Of a stretch of DNA of 13,412 bases, positions 1-8,885 are shown in pieces. Source of the stretch: Methanobacteriota archaeon (GTDB taxonomy: Archaea; Thermoplasmatota; Poseidoniia; Poseidoniales; Poseidoniaceae); contig WTIV01000155.1 in NCBI GenBank assembly GCA_011525095.1, positions 1 to 13,412 on the forward strand, given 5' to 3'. The first letter of the stretch is position 1; each line of letters opens with the position of its first letter. Position numbers and translations under genes: made by a program. The notes beneath the pieces were generated by a model, which was not told the DNA's origin, did not search any database, and saw nothing but the letters and a program-made list of their open reading frames with translations.

Positions 1-3000
1 CGTTATTCTTAGTTTTAGTAATGTTACTTTCAACGACCGCCGCAAACCTTGTGTCAGCTTCGACTTCAAGGACCTATACAACTGACACAGACCCTGTAGA
101 CGTTGCTTTAGGTGACTTCGATTGTGACGGTGATTTGGATATTGTAACAGCGAATGACCGCAGTACCAAGATTTCGGTATTGTGGAATGAAAACGGTCAT
201 TTCCAGGAAAGGACCGATATTTGGACATCTGCTAATCCAAACCAGGATGCAGATTTCGAAGACCATTCCAACACCCAGCAGGTTGAGGTTGGAGAGTTTA
301 CAGGTGACAATGCTATTGACATAGTCATCTATGCACGAAACAGACCTCTGACCCAAGACGCTTCTGGTGCTTTGGTTGTTGACACGCCAGGTAACGTAAC
401 TATCATCGAAAACGGTGGATGTAACGAACAAACTTTCTCCATCGGAGAGCAATACGATGTAATTTGGATGTGGGACTTAGCAGTCGCAGATCTGAATGGT
501 GATGGAAACGACGACATCGTAACTCTTGAGTTACTTGCAGACATAAAGAACCAAAGAGCTGTAACTTACATGGGTCCAATTACTTCATCAACTCAGGGCC
601 AAGTTACACTTCTAGGAGATTCAACTCAAAACGCTTACAGGGACCTTGAGTTGGGCGACTGGGGTGAGCCATCTCAGACCAGCATTAGCGGCTCTTGTGA
701 CGACGTCGACATGTGGCTTGTCAGAGCAGAAGGTGTCGATTACCTTACAGGTACAAGCACTACACCAGGCCACTCAGACAACGTAACCGTAATTGAATTC
801 GATTGTAACTCTAACAAATTCCCTGATTCATTCGCATGGGCAACCACTGGTGGTCAAGGTACAGGTGTAGGATATACAGGATCTGCTCACAATCACCAAT
901 TAGGAGTAGAATTCGGTGGTTTCGACATCGGAGACATGGATGAAGACGGCATTATTGACGTCGTGGCAATGAATGACGCAAACACTGAAAACGTGAGTTA
1001 TGCAACAATCACTCAATCAACACACACATACAGCCAAACCAAGACTGTGTACTTCGGACCGTACATCGCATGGGAAGTAACTGTTGCAGAATTGAACGGT
1101 GATGGAGAACCGGACTTCGTTCACGCTGCTAAGTTTAGACAGTCTAACTCTACCTCATCCACAGGTGAGACAACTTCAACTTACTATCTGAACCTACCAA
1201 CTAGCGTTCAGGTAACACTATCAAACGGCGGTGGAGGTCACATGAGTCCACTGGAATACTTCGGTGCAATGAGACCTACTACGGTAACTGTCGGACAAGT
1301 CATTGGTGGAGCGAACAGTGCTCCTGACTTGATCGTTGGACACGGCGCTTACGACCAATTCACTTACGATGACAACTTTGGCTGGGATGGTTCCTATGAC
1401 AGAATAGTAGTCATTGAGATGGATAACAAAGACCTGGCAGTTTCTAGCATCGATATCAGCCCAACAGATGCATACGTTGGTGCACTCGGTGAGGGAACTC
1501 GTGAAGTCGAGGTTAGTGTAACCAACACAGGAATGGATATTCTAAACGGCCAAGCAACTCTTGACGTTGAAATCAAGGAAGTTGATGAAGCAGCATCCAG
1601 CAATGTCACAGTCTATGCAATGGACTGGGACAACCCAGAAGACAGAAGCGGTTGTGGAACAGGATGTACTTGGTCTACTGAAGCATACTACGGAGTTGCT
1701 CACTGGCACGAGGAAGTAGCAGCAAACAGTACTGTAGGTCACACCTCCGGAAACAACGCAGCAACAGAAGCAGCTAACGCAAACAATCCTACTGACTTCA
1801 TGTGGTCCGGTCTAATGAAGACAAACTCCAGTGGAGACACTTGGTCAGGATATGAGCCAAACTGGGACGAAGGTTTGGTCCTAAACGACGTGGACTTGAC
1901 AGGTGCGGACCGTGCTTGGATGAGTCTGGAAATTTTCAGACACCTTGGCCTATCCGACCTTTACTCACAAGATCAGAACGGATTTGTTTTGGCTGAAGTA
2001 TGGGACGATGCAGCAATGATTGAAGTATTTTCAGAAGATGTTGGATGGGTTCTACTGAACTGTCCAAACTCTGCCTACTTCGCAGGGCAGTGTGCTTCAG
2101 GAACCAGCTACTGGGGTGGATATGACAACGGCAGAGTAGAAAGCGAAGCAAACACAGGTCTAGATGCAGCAATCTACCGATACGGAGGAGCAATCCCGGG
2201 TACTCAATACGGTTGGGGCAACTTCACTGAAGAGGGATTAGGCGCTTTCGAATTGTCTAGGTTCGCTGGCGAAACTATTGACATCAGATTTAGATTCAAA
2301 TCTGGTTGGGAAGGCTCCCTAGGGACCAATGAGTCACTTTGGAGTGGCCGTGATGGATTCGCAATCGACAACGTCACAATTTGGAAGCAGAACACTGTAT
2401 TTACAAGCAACGTTCAAACACAGCAGTCAACCATCAATATGAACAACCTCGCACCGAACGAGGATTACACTTCTGCTATATCAGCAGACTTCGAAAATGG
2501 CACTACTTACCGTATCTCAGCAGTATTGAACTACGGTCAAGACGAGCAACCTGCAAACGATGAAATTGTTGGGTATGTTACTGCGTTCAACCTGTTTGAC
2601 CCTGGAGTTGTCGGAATTGAAGATTTCAAGCCAGGTAGTTTGTACGCAGAGGGTAACTTCCCAGTCAACGTAAAGGTAGAGCATCTAGGAAACACCAACG
2701 TAACATTCGACCTTGAAGCAACGGTATTCAGTGCGATTCCAACAGATGTATACTGTGGATCTCCACTTGTTGTTTGTGATGAAGGATTCGAGGGAGGATC
2801 ATCCGGATTCAGGTACACCGATGACGGCAACGCAAACGGTGGAATCCTAGATGATTCATCATGCCCAGAGAAGGTATTCGGTTCAAACGCATACTGGTTC
2901 GGTCACCCTTGTGACACACCAAACAGCTATGGTAGCGTTTGGGAGAATGAAACCCTAACCATTCCTGACATTGATTTGACGAGCATGAGTGGAGACTTCG

Positions 3001-6000
3001 TTGCTCTAAACTTCGAATATTTCGCTGAAACATGGTTCGACATCCAGCAATCTGGACAAACTACTGACGTGAACGATTACGCTGCAATCACTGCTGATTG
3101 GACAACTGGAGGCAACGACTACAGTGGTCTAATTTACGGTCAGTGGAATGACTACAACGAAGACGGTTTCTGTATCGTTGATGAGGACGACAATGGATTC
3201 ATTGACCCTGTTAACGAGACAACAATCGACAACACTGAAATCGAGTATATAGGCGACCCTACTAACGTAAACGGTGGTTCTGGAAACTACAACGTATTCT
3301 ACAATACTGATGGACTTGTACAGAGCAGGAGCATTGATCTGACCCATCTGTACATCTTCAACACAACATCTGCAGATACAAACGATTGGACAGATGAGTG
3401 TATTAGTCTAGCAGGATCTGTAGTAGATATCAACTTCGAGTTCCGCTCCAATGATGATATCCACAACGGACAGAATGACGGTGTACGTGGTGTTGCATTC
3501 GACAACATTTCTCTGCAAGAGTTCTCATTCACTCAGGATGCGGTTTACAGCACATCTGTTGTAGACCTCGATGCTGAAGAAAACAGAACAATCACAGTAT
3601 CAAACCACGATTTCGTTTCCGGAGTTTACATGATTGAAGTTGAATCAATCTTTGACAACACAACCCAAGGAACACCATGGTATGGTGCCGAAGAAATTTC
3701 TGTAGCAAATAACGTTGCAAGAGTAATCTTCTCGGTTGAAAGCGTTGATATTACACTCGGTAAACCAGATACCCTTTCCTGTTTGTCAGATGTTGTTCTA
3801 GATTGTATCCTACCAATTGACAACGTAACAGAGCACGACTGGTCGCTATCTGCAACAAACGGTGTTTTGCAAGGAGATTACACATTCCACATGACTGTAG
3901 TCGACATGGATACTGGAGCACAAGTTCACACTACAACCGCTGGACCTAGCCAAACCCTCGCTGCAAACGAGAGGACTACGGTCACCTTCACACCATGGAA
4001 CGGTTGGATGGACGGTCACAAGTACAACATCAGTTACCACGCAACTCTGCCAGACGGCAGTTCCTCCGGTAACACAAGATACTTCCACGCTGGATTTGCA
4101 TACGATGTTGATGTCGCAATCCTATCAGGAGACTCAGCGAGAGTTACAGCGATCAAGGAAGATTTGGTAATTCTTGGAATGACATACACTCAATACAACA
4201 TCAACGATTGGAGTGAATACCTAGACCTAGGATGGCTTGTACACTACGACAAGGTCATCATGCCTCAGCAAGATATAAACACAGCTAAGCCGAGTGATGA
4301 AGGTGGAAAGGGATACTATGAGCTGATTGGTTCTTCTACCAACCAAAACGCATTGAAGAACTTCATGTCATCTGGTGGTACTGTGCAAGTACACCTTTCC
4401 AGTGCTACTGACTACTATGAGTATTCATCGTCAACAGGTGAAAGCCTATTGCCGTTTGACATGCACATTCAGCCTAGAGATACGCCAGAGACAAGAATTA
4501 CCTACAACAACATGGAAGTTGCAGACCCATATCACCCGATTTTGGAAGGTGTTGACCTAGCAGCATTCCAAGGATTCGACCAGTTCGGAACCGTAACTGA
4601 GGCGATTGTCAATACAAAGAGCGCATCTTCGACAGCGATACCACGTGCATGTGGTGGATACTCAGAGGAAGGAGGTTCCTTCCAGAGATTGATACAATCT
4701 CAGGCGGATTCCCAAGATACAGTTCTTGGTGTGTGCAGTTACGTAGATGGAGGACTGATAGTCACTACAATCGACGTGGAAAGCGTATCTGAGAGAGCAG
4801 ACAGTGCTACCTTCCCACTACTAGGAAACATGCTAGATTACCACGTGTCACCATACCCTCAAGGCTTCGGTACACTAGGAAACGGATTGGACCTAACCAT
4901 CAACGGGGAAGTACCATCCTTCGACCCATCAACAGGTGGATATGCATACCATTACATGAAGAGTAACTCTGAGGTAACCTTTGGATTCCAAACAACTTCC
5001 ACAGAGACTCTAAACTCAGACTGGGTGTTGAGCGGACCTACAGATTGGATGGGAGCTTCAATGGCTAGTGGCACAGACCACACAGATGTAGCAAACCCAA
5101 TGGTTCAATTCTGTAAGGTTGACTTGTCCTCTGCTACAGGTTGTCTACAGGGAGCAACCTGGGAAATTACTCTGTATCTGCACGATGAGGAAGGTCACTC
5201 GAGAACTATCTCAGTCACTGTCCAGACAGATGACACAAGAGCAGACGAATACAGGCCTATTGCAGACGTAGAGATCGATATGCGTGCTGAATACGAAGAC
5301 AGAATTGAAGACCAAGGTCTCAAGACTGTTTCAGGTGTGGATTGGCCTCAAAAGAGACTTCACCTAGATGATACAGGTTCCCTAGTCATCCATTTCGATG
5401 CTGGTAACTCTTCAGACGCTGACGCTCTGACTGGAAACGGTATCGAACAATACGAGTGGACAGTACTGTTCGACAAGCCATACGATGAAGACAACTACAA
5501 GTTGGATGGCCACACGTTCGTTACTCCTAGTTCGAGTGACGGTAAGTGGTCATATCAATTCAACAACGTAACAGTTGATCCGAGTGGTCAAACAGAATCA
5601 CTAATCCGTATCGAATTGGTTGTATTCGACCAAGCAGGAAAGAGTTCTGACAAGTACAAGATGTACTTCTCAGTTGTTCCAGAAGGATTCGGTGACGCAG
5701 AACCAACCGTCCAACTAGACTTGTCATTGAATGGCACACAGGTTGTAACAGACACCATCACACTGAGTGGTACAATCTTAGATGGTGCTGAGCAGGGAGA
5801 TGTTTACGTTGAAGCAGCATTAGACGAATCCACATTCGACCAAACTGCTGTTGCAAAGTACACACTACAGTTAGAAGGAAAGTGGGCAAAGTCCGAGGCT
5901 TTGGGAGATCAAGATGACTTCTCCCTAACTCTGACCATCAGCGACTTGTTCACCAATGAGACTGACTTTGACAGGAGAATCTATCTGAAGATTTACGAAG

Positions 6001-6494
6001 GTGATGATAAGAGATGGCCAATCATATACGACATCCAGATTGTGTTGCCAGCATGTCAAGGAATCACACCACCTACAGAAGTTGTAGATGCTGAACCGGA
6101 TGCATACTGGATTTGGAATGCAACAACCAGCACCTGTGAGTGGTCTGGAGAGTACATTGACTCTGACGGAGACGGTATTCCTGACAAGGCTCCAGAGAGC
6201 GATGAGTTAGCAGCTGAAGAAGACAATCTGATGCTATATCTAGGCGGTGGAATCGGACTTGCTGTATTAGTAATTCTCTCCCTCTTCTTCGTTCTAAGGG
6301 GCGGAAAGGAAGGAGATATCATCGATTCTTCAATGGGTGATGACTTCGGTGCAACCGCAGCTGGATACGCTGGTGTTGCTCAGATGGATCCAATGGAGCA
6401 ATACGTCCAACAACTGATTGCTCAAGGATATCCTGAGGAAACAGCCCGGGCCTATGCGCAACAATATGCCGCTCATTTCCAGCAACAACAATAG
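1..6494 (+). CDS. Giant secreted/cell-surface FG-GAP and Ig-like repeat protein, 5' partial, with C-terminal membrane anchor
   Basis: This is a very large envelope protein (at least 2157 residues from the ATG at 21), probably for adhesion or ligand binding outside the cell. The frame is open back to the window edge. The codons at 3-20 read LFLVLV and continue a signal-peptide core through MLLSTTAANLVSA, so the real start lies upstream. Numbering from position 21, residues 28-48, 152-170, 300-320 and 353-370 are FG-GAP/VCBS-type calcium-loop repeats (DFDCDGDLD, DLNGDGNDD, DMDEDGIID, ELNGDGEPD), with weaker copies near 87-104 and 420-442. Two modules of CARDB-like Ig domain plus jelly-roll-like domain follow, at about 470-790 and 860-1165, each ending in A(I/F)DN(V/I). 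Residues 1361-1613 resemble an amidotransferase/ThuA-type fold, and about 1770-1860 is PKD-like. A type-3 calcium loop (DSDGDGIPD, 2047-2055) precedes one membrane helix (2072-2092) and a 65-residue inner tail rich in Gln, Tyr and Ala. The exact ligand is unknown. Confidence 0.9.
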   Translation, partial: LFLVLVMLLSTTAANLVSASTSRTYTTDTDPVDVALGDFDCDGDLDIVTANDRSTKISVLWNENGHFQERTDIWTSANPNQDADFEDHSNTQQVEVGEFTGDNAIDIVIYARNRPLTQDASGALVVDTPGNVTIIENGGCNEQTFSIGEQYDVIWMWDLAVADLNGDGNDDIVTLELLADIKNQRAVTYMGPITSSTQGQVTLLGDSTQNAYRDLELGDWGEPSQTSISGSCDDVDMWLVRAEGVDYLTGTSTTPGHSDNVTVIEFDCNSNKFPDSFAWATTGGQGTGVGYTGSAHNHQLGVEFGGFDIGDMDEDGIIDVVAMNDANTENVSYATITQSTHTYSQTKTVYFGPYIAWEVTVAELNGDGEPDFVHAAKFRQSNSTSSTGETTSTYYLNLPTSVQVTLSNGGGGHMSPLEYFGAMRPTTVTVGQVIGGANSAPDLIVGHGAYDQFTYDDNFGWDGSYDRIVVIEMDNKDLAVSSIDISPTDAYVGALGEGTREVEVSVTNTGMDILNGQATLDVEIKEVDEAASSNVTVYAMDWDNPEDRSGCGTGCTWSTEAYYGVAHWHEEVAANSTVGHTSGNNAATEAANANNPTDFMWSGLMKTNSSGDTWSGYEPNWDEGLVLNDVDLTGADRAWMSLEIFRHLGLSDLYSQDQNGFVLAEVWDDAAMIEVFSEDVGWVLLNCPNSAYFAGQCASGTSYWGGYDNGRVESEANTGLDAAIYRYGGAIPGTQYGWGNFTEEGLGAFELSRFAGETIDIRFRFKSGWEGSLGTNESLWSGRDGFAIDNVTIWKQNTVFTSNVQTQQSTINMNNLAPNEDYTSAISADFENGTTYRISAVLNYGQDEQPANDEIVGYVTAFNLFDPGVVGIEDFKPGSLYAEGNFPVNVKVEHLGNTNVTFDLEATVFSAIPTDVYCGSPLVVCDEGFEGGSSGFRYTDDGNANGGILDDSSCPEKVFGSNAYWFGHPCDTPNSYGSVWENETLTIPDIDLTSMSGDFVALNFEYFAETWFDIQQSGQTTDVNDYAAITADWTTGGNDYSGLIYGQWNDYNEDGFCIVDEDDNGFIDPVNETTIDNTEIEYIGDPTNVNGGSGNYNVFYNTDGLVQSRSIDLTHLYIFNTTSADTNDWTDECISLAGSVVDINFEFRSNDDIHNGQNDGVRGVAFDNISLQEFSFTQDAVYSTSVVDLDAEENRTITVSNHDFVSGVYMIEVESIFDNTTQGTPWYGAEEISVANNVARVIFSVESVDITLGKPDTLSCLSDVVLDCILPIDNVTEHDWSLSATNGVLQGDYTFHMTVVDMDTGAQVHTTTAGPSQTLAANERTTVTFTPWNGWMDGHKYNISYHATLPDGSSSGNTRYFHAGFAYDVDVAILSGDSARVTAIKEDLVILGMTYTQYNINDWSEYLDLGWLVHYDKVIMPQQDINTAKPSDEGGKGYYELIGSSTNQNALKNFMSSGGTVQVHLSSATDYYEYSSSTGESLLPFDMHIQPRDTPETRITYNNMEVADPYHPILEGVDLAAFQGFDQFGTVTEAIVNTKSASSTAIPRACGGYSEEGGSFQRLIQSQADSQDTVLGVCSYVDGGLIVTTIDVESVSERADSATFPLLGNMLDYHVSPYPQGFGTLGNGLDLTINGEVPSFDPSTGGYAYHYMKSNSEVTFGFQTTSTETLNSDWVLSGPTDWMGASMASGTDHTDVANPMVQFCKVDLSSATGCLQGATWEITLYLHDEEGHSRTISVTVQTDDTRADEYRPIADVEIDMRAEYEDRIEDQGLKTVSGVDWPQKRLHLDDTGSLVIHFDAGNSSDADALTGNGIEQYEWTVLFDKPYDEDNYKLDGHTFVTPSSSDGKWSYQFNNVTVDPSGQTESLIRIELVVFDQAGKSSDKYKMYFSVVPEGFGDAEPTVQLDLSLNGTQVVTDTITLSGTILDGAEQGDVYVEAALDESTFDQTAVAKYTLQLEGKWAKSEALGDQDDFSLTLTISDLFTNETDFDRRIYLKIYEGDDKRWPIIYDIQIVLPACQGITPPTEVVDAEPDAYWIWNATTSTCEWSGEYIDSDGDGIPDKAPESDELAAEEDNLMLYLGGGIGLAVLVILSLFFVLRGGKEGDIIDSSMGDDFGATAAGYAGVAQMDPMEQYVQQLIAQGYPEETARAYAQQYAAHFQQQQ

Positions 6495-6505
6495 CGGAAT
6501 TAAGG

Positions 6506-6540
6506 CATAATTCACCCCCTTAAAACGGGGGTGAATTGTG
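6506..6540 (+). terminator. Strong hairpin terminator after the giant surface gene
   Basis: The arms AATTCACCCCC (6509-6519) and GGGGGTGAATT (6527-6537) are perfect 11-bp complements around a 7-nt loop. The stem extends outward through a T-G wobble and two more pairs to 6506/6540. It lies 11 bases past the stop codon of the giant gene and before the hydrolase start. No long T-run follows, so termination by this hairpin is inferred. The structure itself is directly visible. Confidence 0.7.
6520..6525 (+). promoter_or_regulatory. Possible TATA-like element for the hydrolase gene, inside the hairpin loop
   Basis: TTAAAA sits in the loop of the hairpin at 6506-6540. An archaeal TATA box lies roughly 26 bases before the transcription start, which would place initiation near 6549, just before the ATG at 6555 and about 30 bases before the ATG at 6582. 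No clear BRE is visible, so this is a weak positional inference. Confidence 0.25.
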
Positions 6541-6581
6541 TAACCGATTGTTCTATGAGGGATGCGTACTCGCCGGTGTCC

Positions 6582-7847
6582 ATGGACAAGGGTGAGTTGT
6601 ATACCGTTGCAGATTTGAGTCTCGCTGATCAGGGTGCTTTACTAGTAGATTGGGCAAGGTCTAGAATGCCTGTTCTAGCAGCATTGCGTGCCCAGGCAGA
6701 GAAGGACAAACCACTAGCAGGTATGCGTGTTGCTGGATGTTTACACGTCACGAAGGAAACTGCAGTTCTTATCGAAACTATTCGAGCTGCCGGTGCTGAA
6801 TTGTCATGGTCAGGTTGTAATCCTCTTTCAACTCAAGATGAGGTAGCAGCATGGTTAGCAAGGGAAGGCTACTCTGTACATGCTTGGCACGGTCAATCGG
6901 TTGACGACTTCTATTGGTGCATCGATAGAACTCTAGAGTTCAAACCAACTCTAACCCTTGATGATGGTGCAGATTTAATCGTCAGAGTACACGGAGACAA
7001 ATCTGAATATGCGGCCGGGGTTATTGGCGGTACAGAGGAGACAACAACAGGTGTACACAGACTTAGAGCAATGGCTGCAGCTGGAGACTTGAAGTATCCA
7101 GTAATCGCAGTGAATGATGCTATCACAAAGTGGGACTTTGACAATGTATACGGTACCGGCCAATCAACAATTGATGGTATTCTTCGCTCAACAAGTGTCC
7201 TCATTGCAGGAAAAACGTTCGTTGTTGCAGGATATGGTCACTGTGGAAAAGGAGTCGCAATGCGTGCTCGTGGAATGGGTGCTAACGTAATCATTACAGA
7301 AGTTGACCCACTTCCTGGACTTAGAGCAGTAATGGATGGTTTCAGAGTCATGAAGATGGATGAAGCCGCTGCTTTAGGAGATATTTTCTGCACTGCAACT
7401 GGAATTAAGGACGTAATTGTTGGACGTCATTTTGACATCATGAAAGATGGTGCAATCATCTCTAACACTGGACACTACGACTGTGAAATTAATATCGAAG
7501 ATTTAGCAGAAAGGTCACAATCAGTTCGAACCATTCGTGCTGAGAATCAAGAATACACCCTAAAGGATGGCAGAAAGGTCCACCTTCTAGCAGAGGGTCG
7601 TTTGGTCAATCTTGCAGCAGCAGAAGGCCATCCTTCTGAGGTAATGGACATGAGTTTCGCAAATCAATTCCTTTCACTTTGCCGCCTAGCAGCAGAAGGC
7701 TCTGACATGGATTCCAAGGTTTACGACATCACTCTTGAGCAAGATATGGACCTTGCAACTACAAAATTAAACACTCTAGGATTCTCAATCGACGAATTAA
7801 CTGAAGAGCAGATTGCATACTCTAAGGACTACACTGCTGGTACATGA
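6582..7847 (+). CDS. ahcY: S-adenosylhomocysteine hydrolase (adenosylhomocysteinase)
   Basis: This cytosolic NAD-dependent enzyme reversibly splits S-adenosylhomocysteine into adenosine and homocysteine, which removes the product inhibitor of SAM-dependent methyltransferases. Family motifs appear in order: CLHVTKETAVLIETI (catalytic-site His/Thr), SGCNPLSTQD, DDGADLIVRVHG, GGTEETTTGVHRL, NDAITKWDFDN (Lys and Asp/Asn of the active site), the NAD loop GYGHCGKG, ITEVDP, SNTGHYDCEI and NLAAAEGHPSEVMDMSF. It ends in a short tail (YSKDYTAGT) and lacks the C-terminal PDHYRY-type extension of eukaryotic and most bacterial enzymes, so it is of the archaeal/Thermotoga type. At 421 residues it has a normal length. 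I chose the ATG at 6582 because MDKGELYTVADLSL matches the usual archaeal N-terminus. An in-frame ATG at 6555 would add nine residues. Some archaeal relatives prefer S-inosylhomocysteine, so the substrate is not certain. Confidence 0.95.
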   Translation: MDKGELYTVADLSLADQGALLVDWARSRMPVLAALRAQAEKDKPLAGMRVAGCLHVTKETAVLIETIRAAGAELSWSGCNPLSTQDEVAAWLAREGYSVHAWHGQSVDDFYWCIDRTLEFKPTLTLDDGADLIVRVHGDKSEYAAGVIGGTEETTTGVHRLRAMAAAGDLKYPVIAVNDAITKWDFDNVYGTGQSTIDGILRSTSVLIAGKTFVVAGYGHCGKGVAMRARGMGANVIITEVDPLPGLRAVMDGFRVMKMDEAAALGDIFCTATGIKDVIVGRHFDIMKDGAIISNTGHYDCEINIEDLAERSQSVRTIRAENQEYTLKDGRKVHLLAEGRLVNLAAAEGHPSEVMDMSFANQFLSLCRLAAEGSDMDSKVYDITLEQDMDLATTKLNTLGFSIDELTEEQIAYSKDYTAGT

Positions 7848-8885
7848 TCACTCTTCTTCGTAAGAAGAGAGTTCAGACGAGTCCTCGCTGCCATCCTCGA
7901 TGTATCCTATTTCATCGAGATGAGAATCGAAATCCGGGAGATTCATTTTCCAATTTTTTGGAAGGCTCTTACCCGATTCAATTATTCTCTCCAGCCTTTG
8001 CTGGAATGCTGGCGGGTGTCTTGAGAATAGGAACAAGTATAGTTTGCCCATTCGAATATCGCTAGGGATAACTAATCTAGCGCTGCTTGCTTCGAATTGT
8101 ATCGCTCTCAGTAGGTTGAATCCAGGCTTGTTCACACTTCTGTATAGTCTTCTTGTGAATCCCATACCAATAATCACGGTTACTAAGATTAGGATGCTAG
8201 TGAAACAGAATCCTTGCCATCCATCACCAAATAATGAGCGAGATAGGAATACTTCCATCATAAGGAAAGGAATTGTCGTCATCATGAATAGAAGGTTCTC
8301 AGAAACCGGTGCTTTGTTAGCACGCATTTTGATTGCAGTCCATCCCCCATCATTTTTCTTCCACGGTTTGAAGTGCGAATTGGTGTCCTGTTGAGCAGAC
8401 ATTTCCAGCGTCTTGTGTAACTGACTTACTTTTGCCAATTGTGAGTTAGATATGTCCAAGTTTTCCTCGAATAGAGCACTCAATCTGTCCCTTGCCTCAG
8501 GGTACATTCCAAGATCTGCTAGAATAGTGGTTTGTTCTAGAATAGGTACGGATTCAAGCGGTGCAGCTTCTCTGCATCTCTGCCACCAGTGAAGTGCGTC
8601 CTCAAACAGACCTAAGTGGTCGACCATCAAGCGTCCACCTTTGACCCATGCGTCAACTCTTGTAGGGTCTAATTCGACGACTTTTGTACAGGCGGCAAGG
8701 GCTTTTGACGCCTGTTCGATATCTGGGTATTTGCCATCTGGAGCCAACAAACAAGTGACCATCCACCAAGCATTGGAATGTTCTGGGTCAGATTTTACAG
8801 CCATTTGGGCGTGCTCTAAAGCAGCGTCAAAATCACCTTCTTCTTCCGCTTCAATCGCATCGAGGTAATGGCCCTCAGCACTCAC
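7848..8885 (-). CDS. TPR-repeat protein with two central membrane helices
   Basis: The specific function is unknown. The N-terminal ~165 residues contain about four tetratricopeptide-like repeats (near 4-37, 40-74, 77-110 and 113-146), with typical blocks such as GDFDAALEHAQMAVKSDP and CTKVVELDP. These probably form a protein-docking solenoid. A linker (W175, W182) leads to two hydrophobic segments at about 198-217 and 226-242, then a basic stretch starting TRRLYRS and an acidic tail ending SSYEEE. The gene starts with GTG at 8885, overlapping the upstream stop codon as GTGA, with GGAGGG (8893-8898) seven bases before the start, so it is probably translationally coupled to the Gar1-like gene. 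Its stop codon directly abuts that of the hydrolase on the other strand. It may be a membrane-tethered scaffold, but neither partner nor topology can be read from the sequence. Confidence 0.85.
   Translation of the reverse strand: MSAEGHYLDAIEAEEEGDFDAALEHAQMAVKSDPEHSNAWWMVTCLLAPDGKYPDIEQASKALAACTKVVELDPTRVDAWVKGGRLMVDHLGLFEDALHWWQRCREAAPLESVPILEQTTILADLGMYPEARDRLSALFEENLDISNSQLAKVSQLHKTLEMSAQQDTNSHFKPWKKNDGGWTAIKMRANKAPVSENLLFMMTTIPFLMMEVFLSRSLFGDGWQGFCFTSILILVTVIIGMGFTRRLYRSVNKPGFNLLRAIQFEASSARLVIPSDIRMGKLYLFLFSRHPPAFQQRLERIIESGKSLPKNWKMNLPDFDSHLDEIGYIEDGSEDSSELSSYEEE
7851..7869. terminator. Small hairpin at the stop-to-stop junction, possible bidirectional terminator
   Basis: CTCTTCTT (7851-7858) and AAGAAGAG (7862-7869) form a perfect 8-bp stem with a 3-nt loop. 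It begins three bases after the hydrolase stop codon and lies within the last codons of the convergent TPR gene, in the part encoding its acidic C-terminus. The position suggests a shared terminator. However, the stem is AT-moderate, no T-run follows, and repeated Ser/Glu codons could produce such symmetry by chance. Confidence 0.35.

Noticed and set aside
108..6322. Minus-strand open frames inside the giant surface gene
   Set aside because: All are short, lack domains and start signals, and lie fully opposite a continuous 2157-codon frame.
6531..6581. GTG at 6531 as the hydrolase start
   Set aside because: It lies inside the 3' arm of the terminator hairpin, and the 17 extra residues (NCVTDCSMRD...) have no counterpart in the family. 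The ATG at 6582 gives the usual N-terminus.
7844..8394. Plus-strand frames opposite the TPR gene (7844-8065 and 8044-8394)
   Set aside because: They are antisense to a well-supported TPR/membrane gene, show no recognisable domain, and their hydrophobic stretches mirror the other strand.
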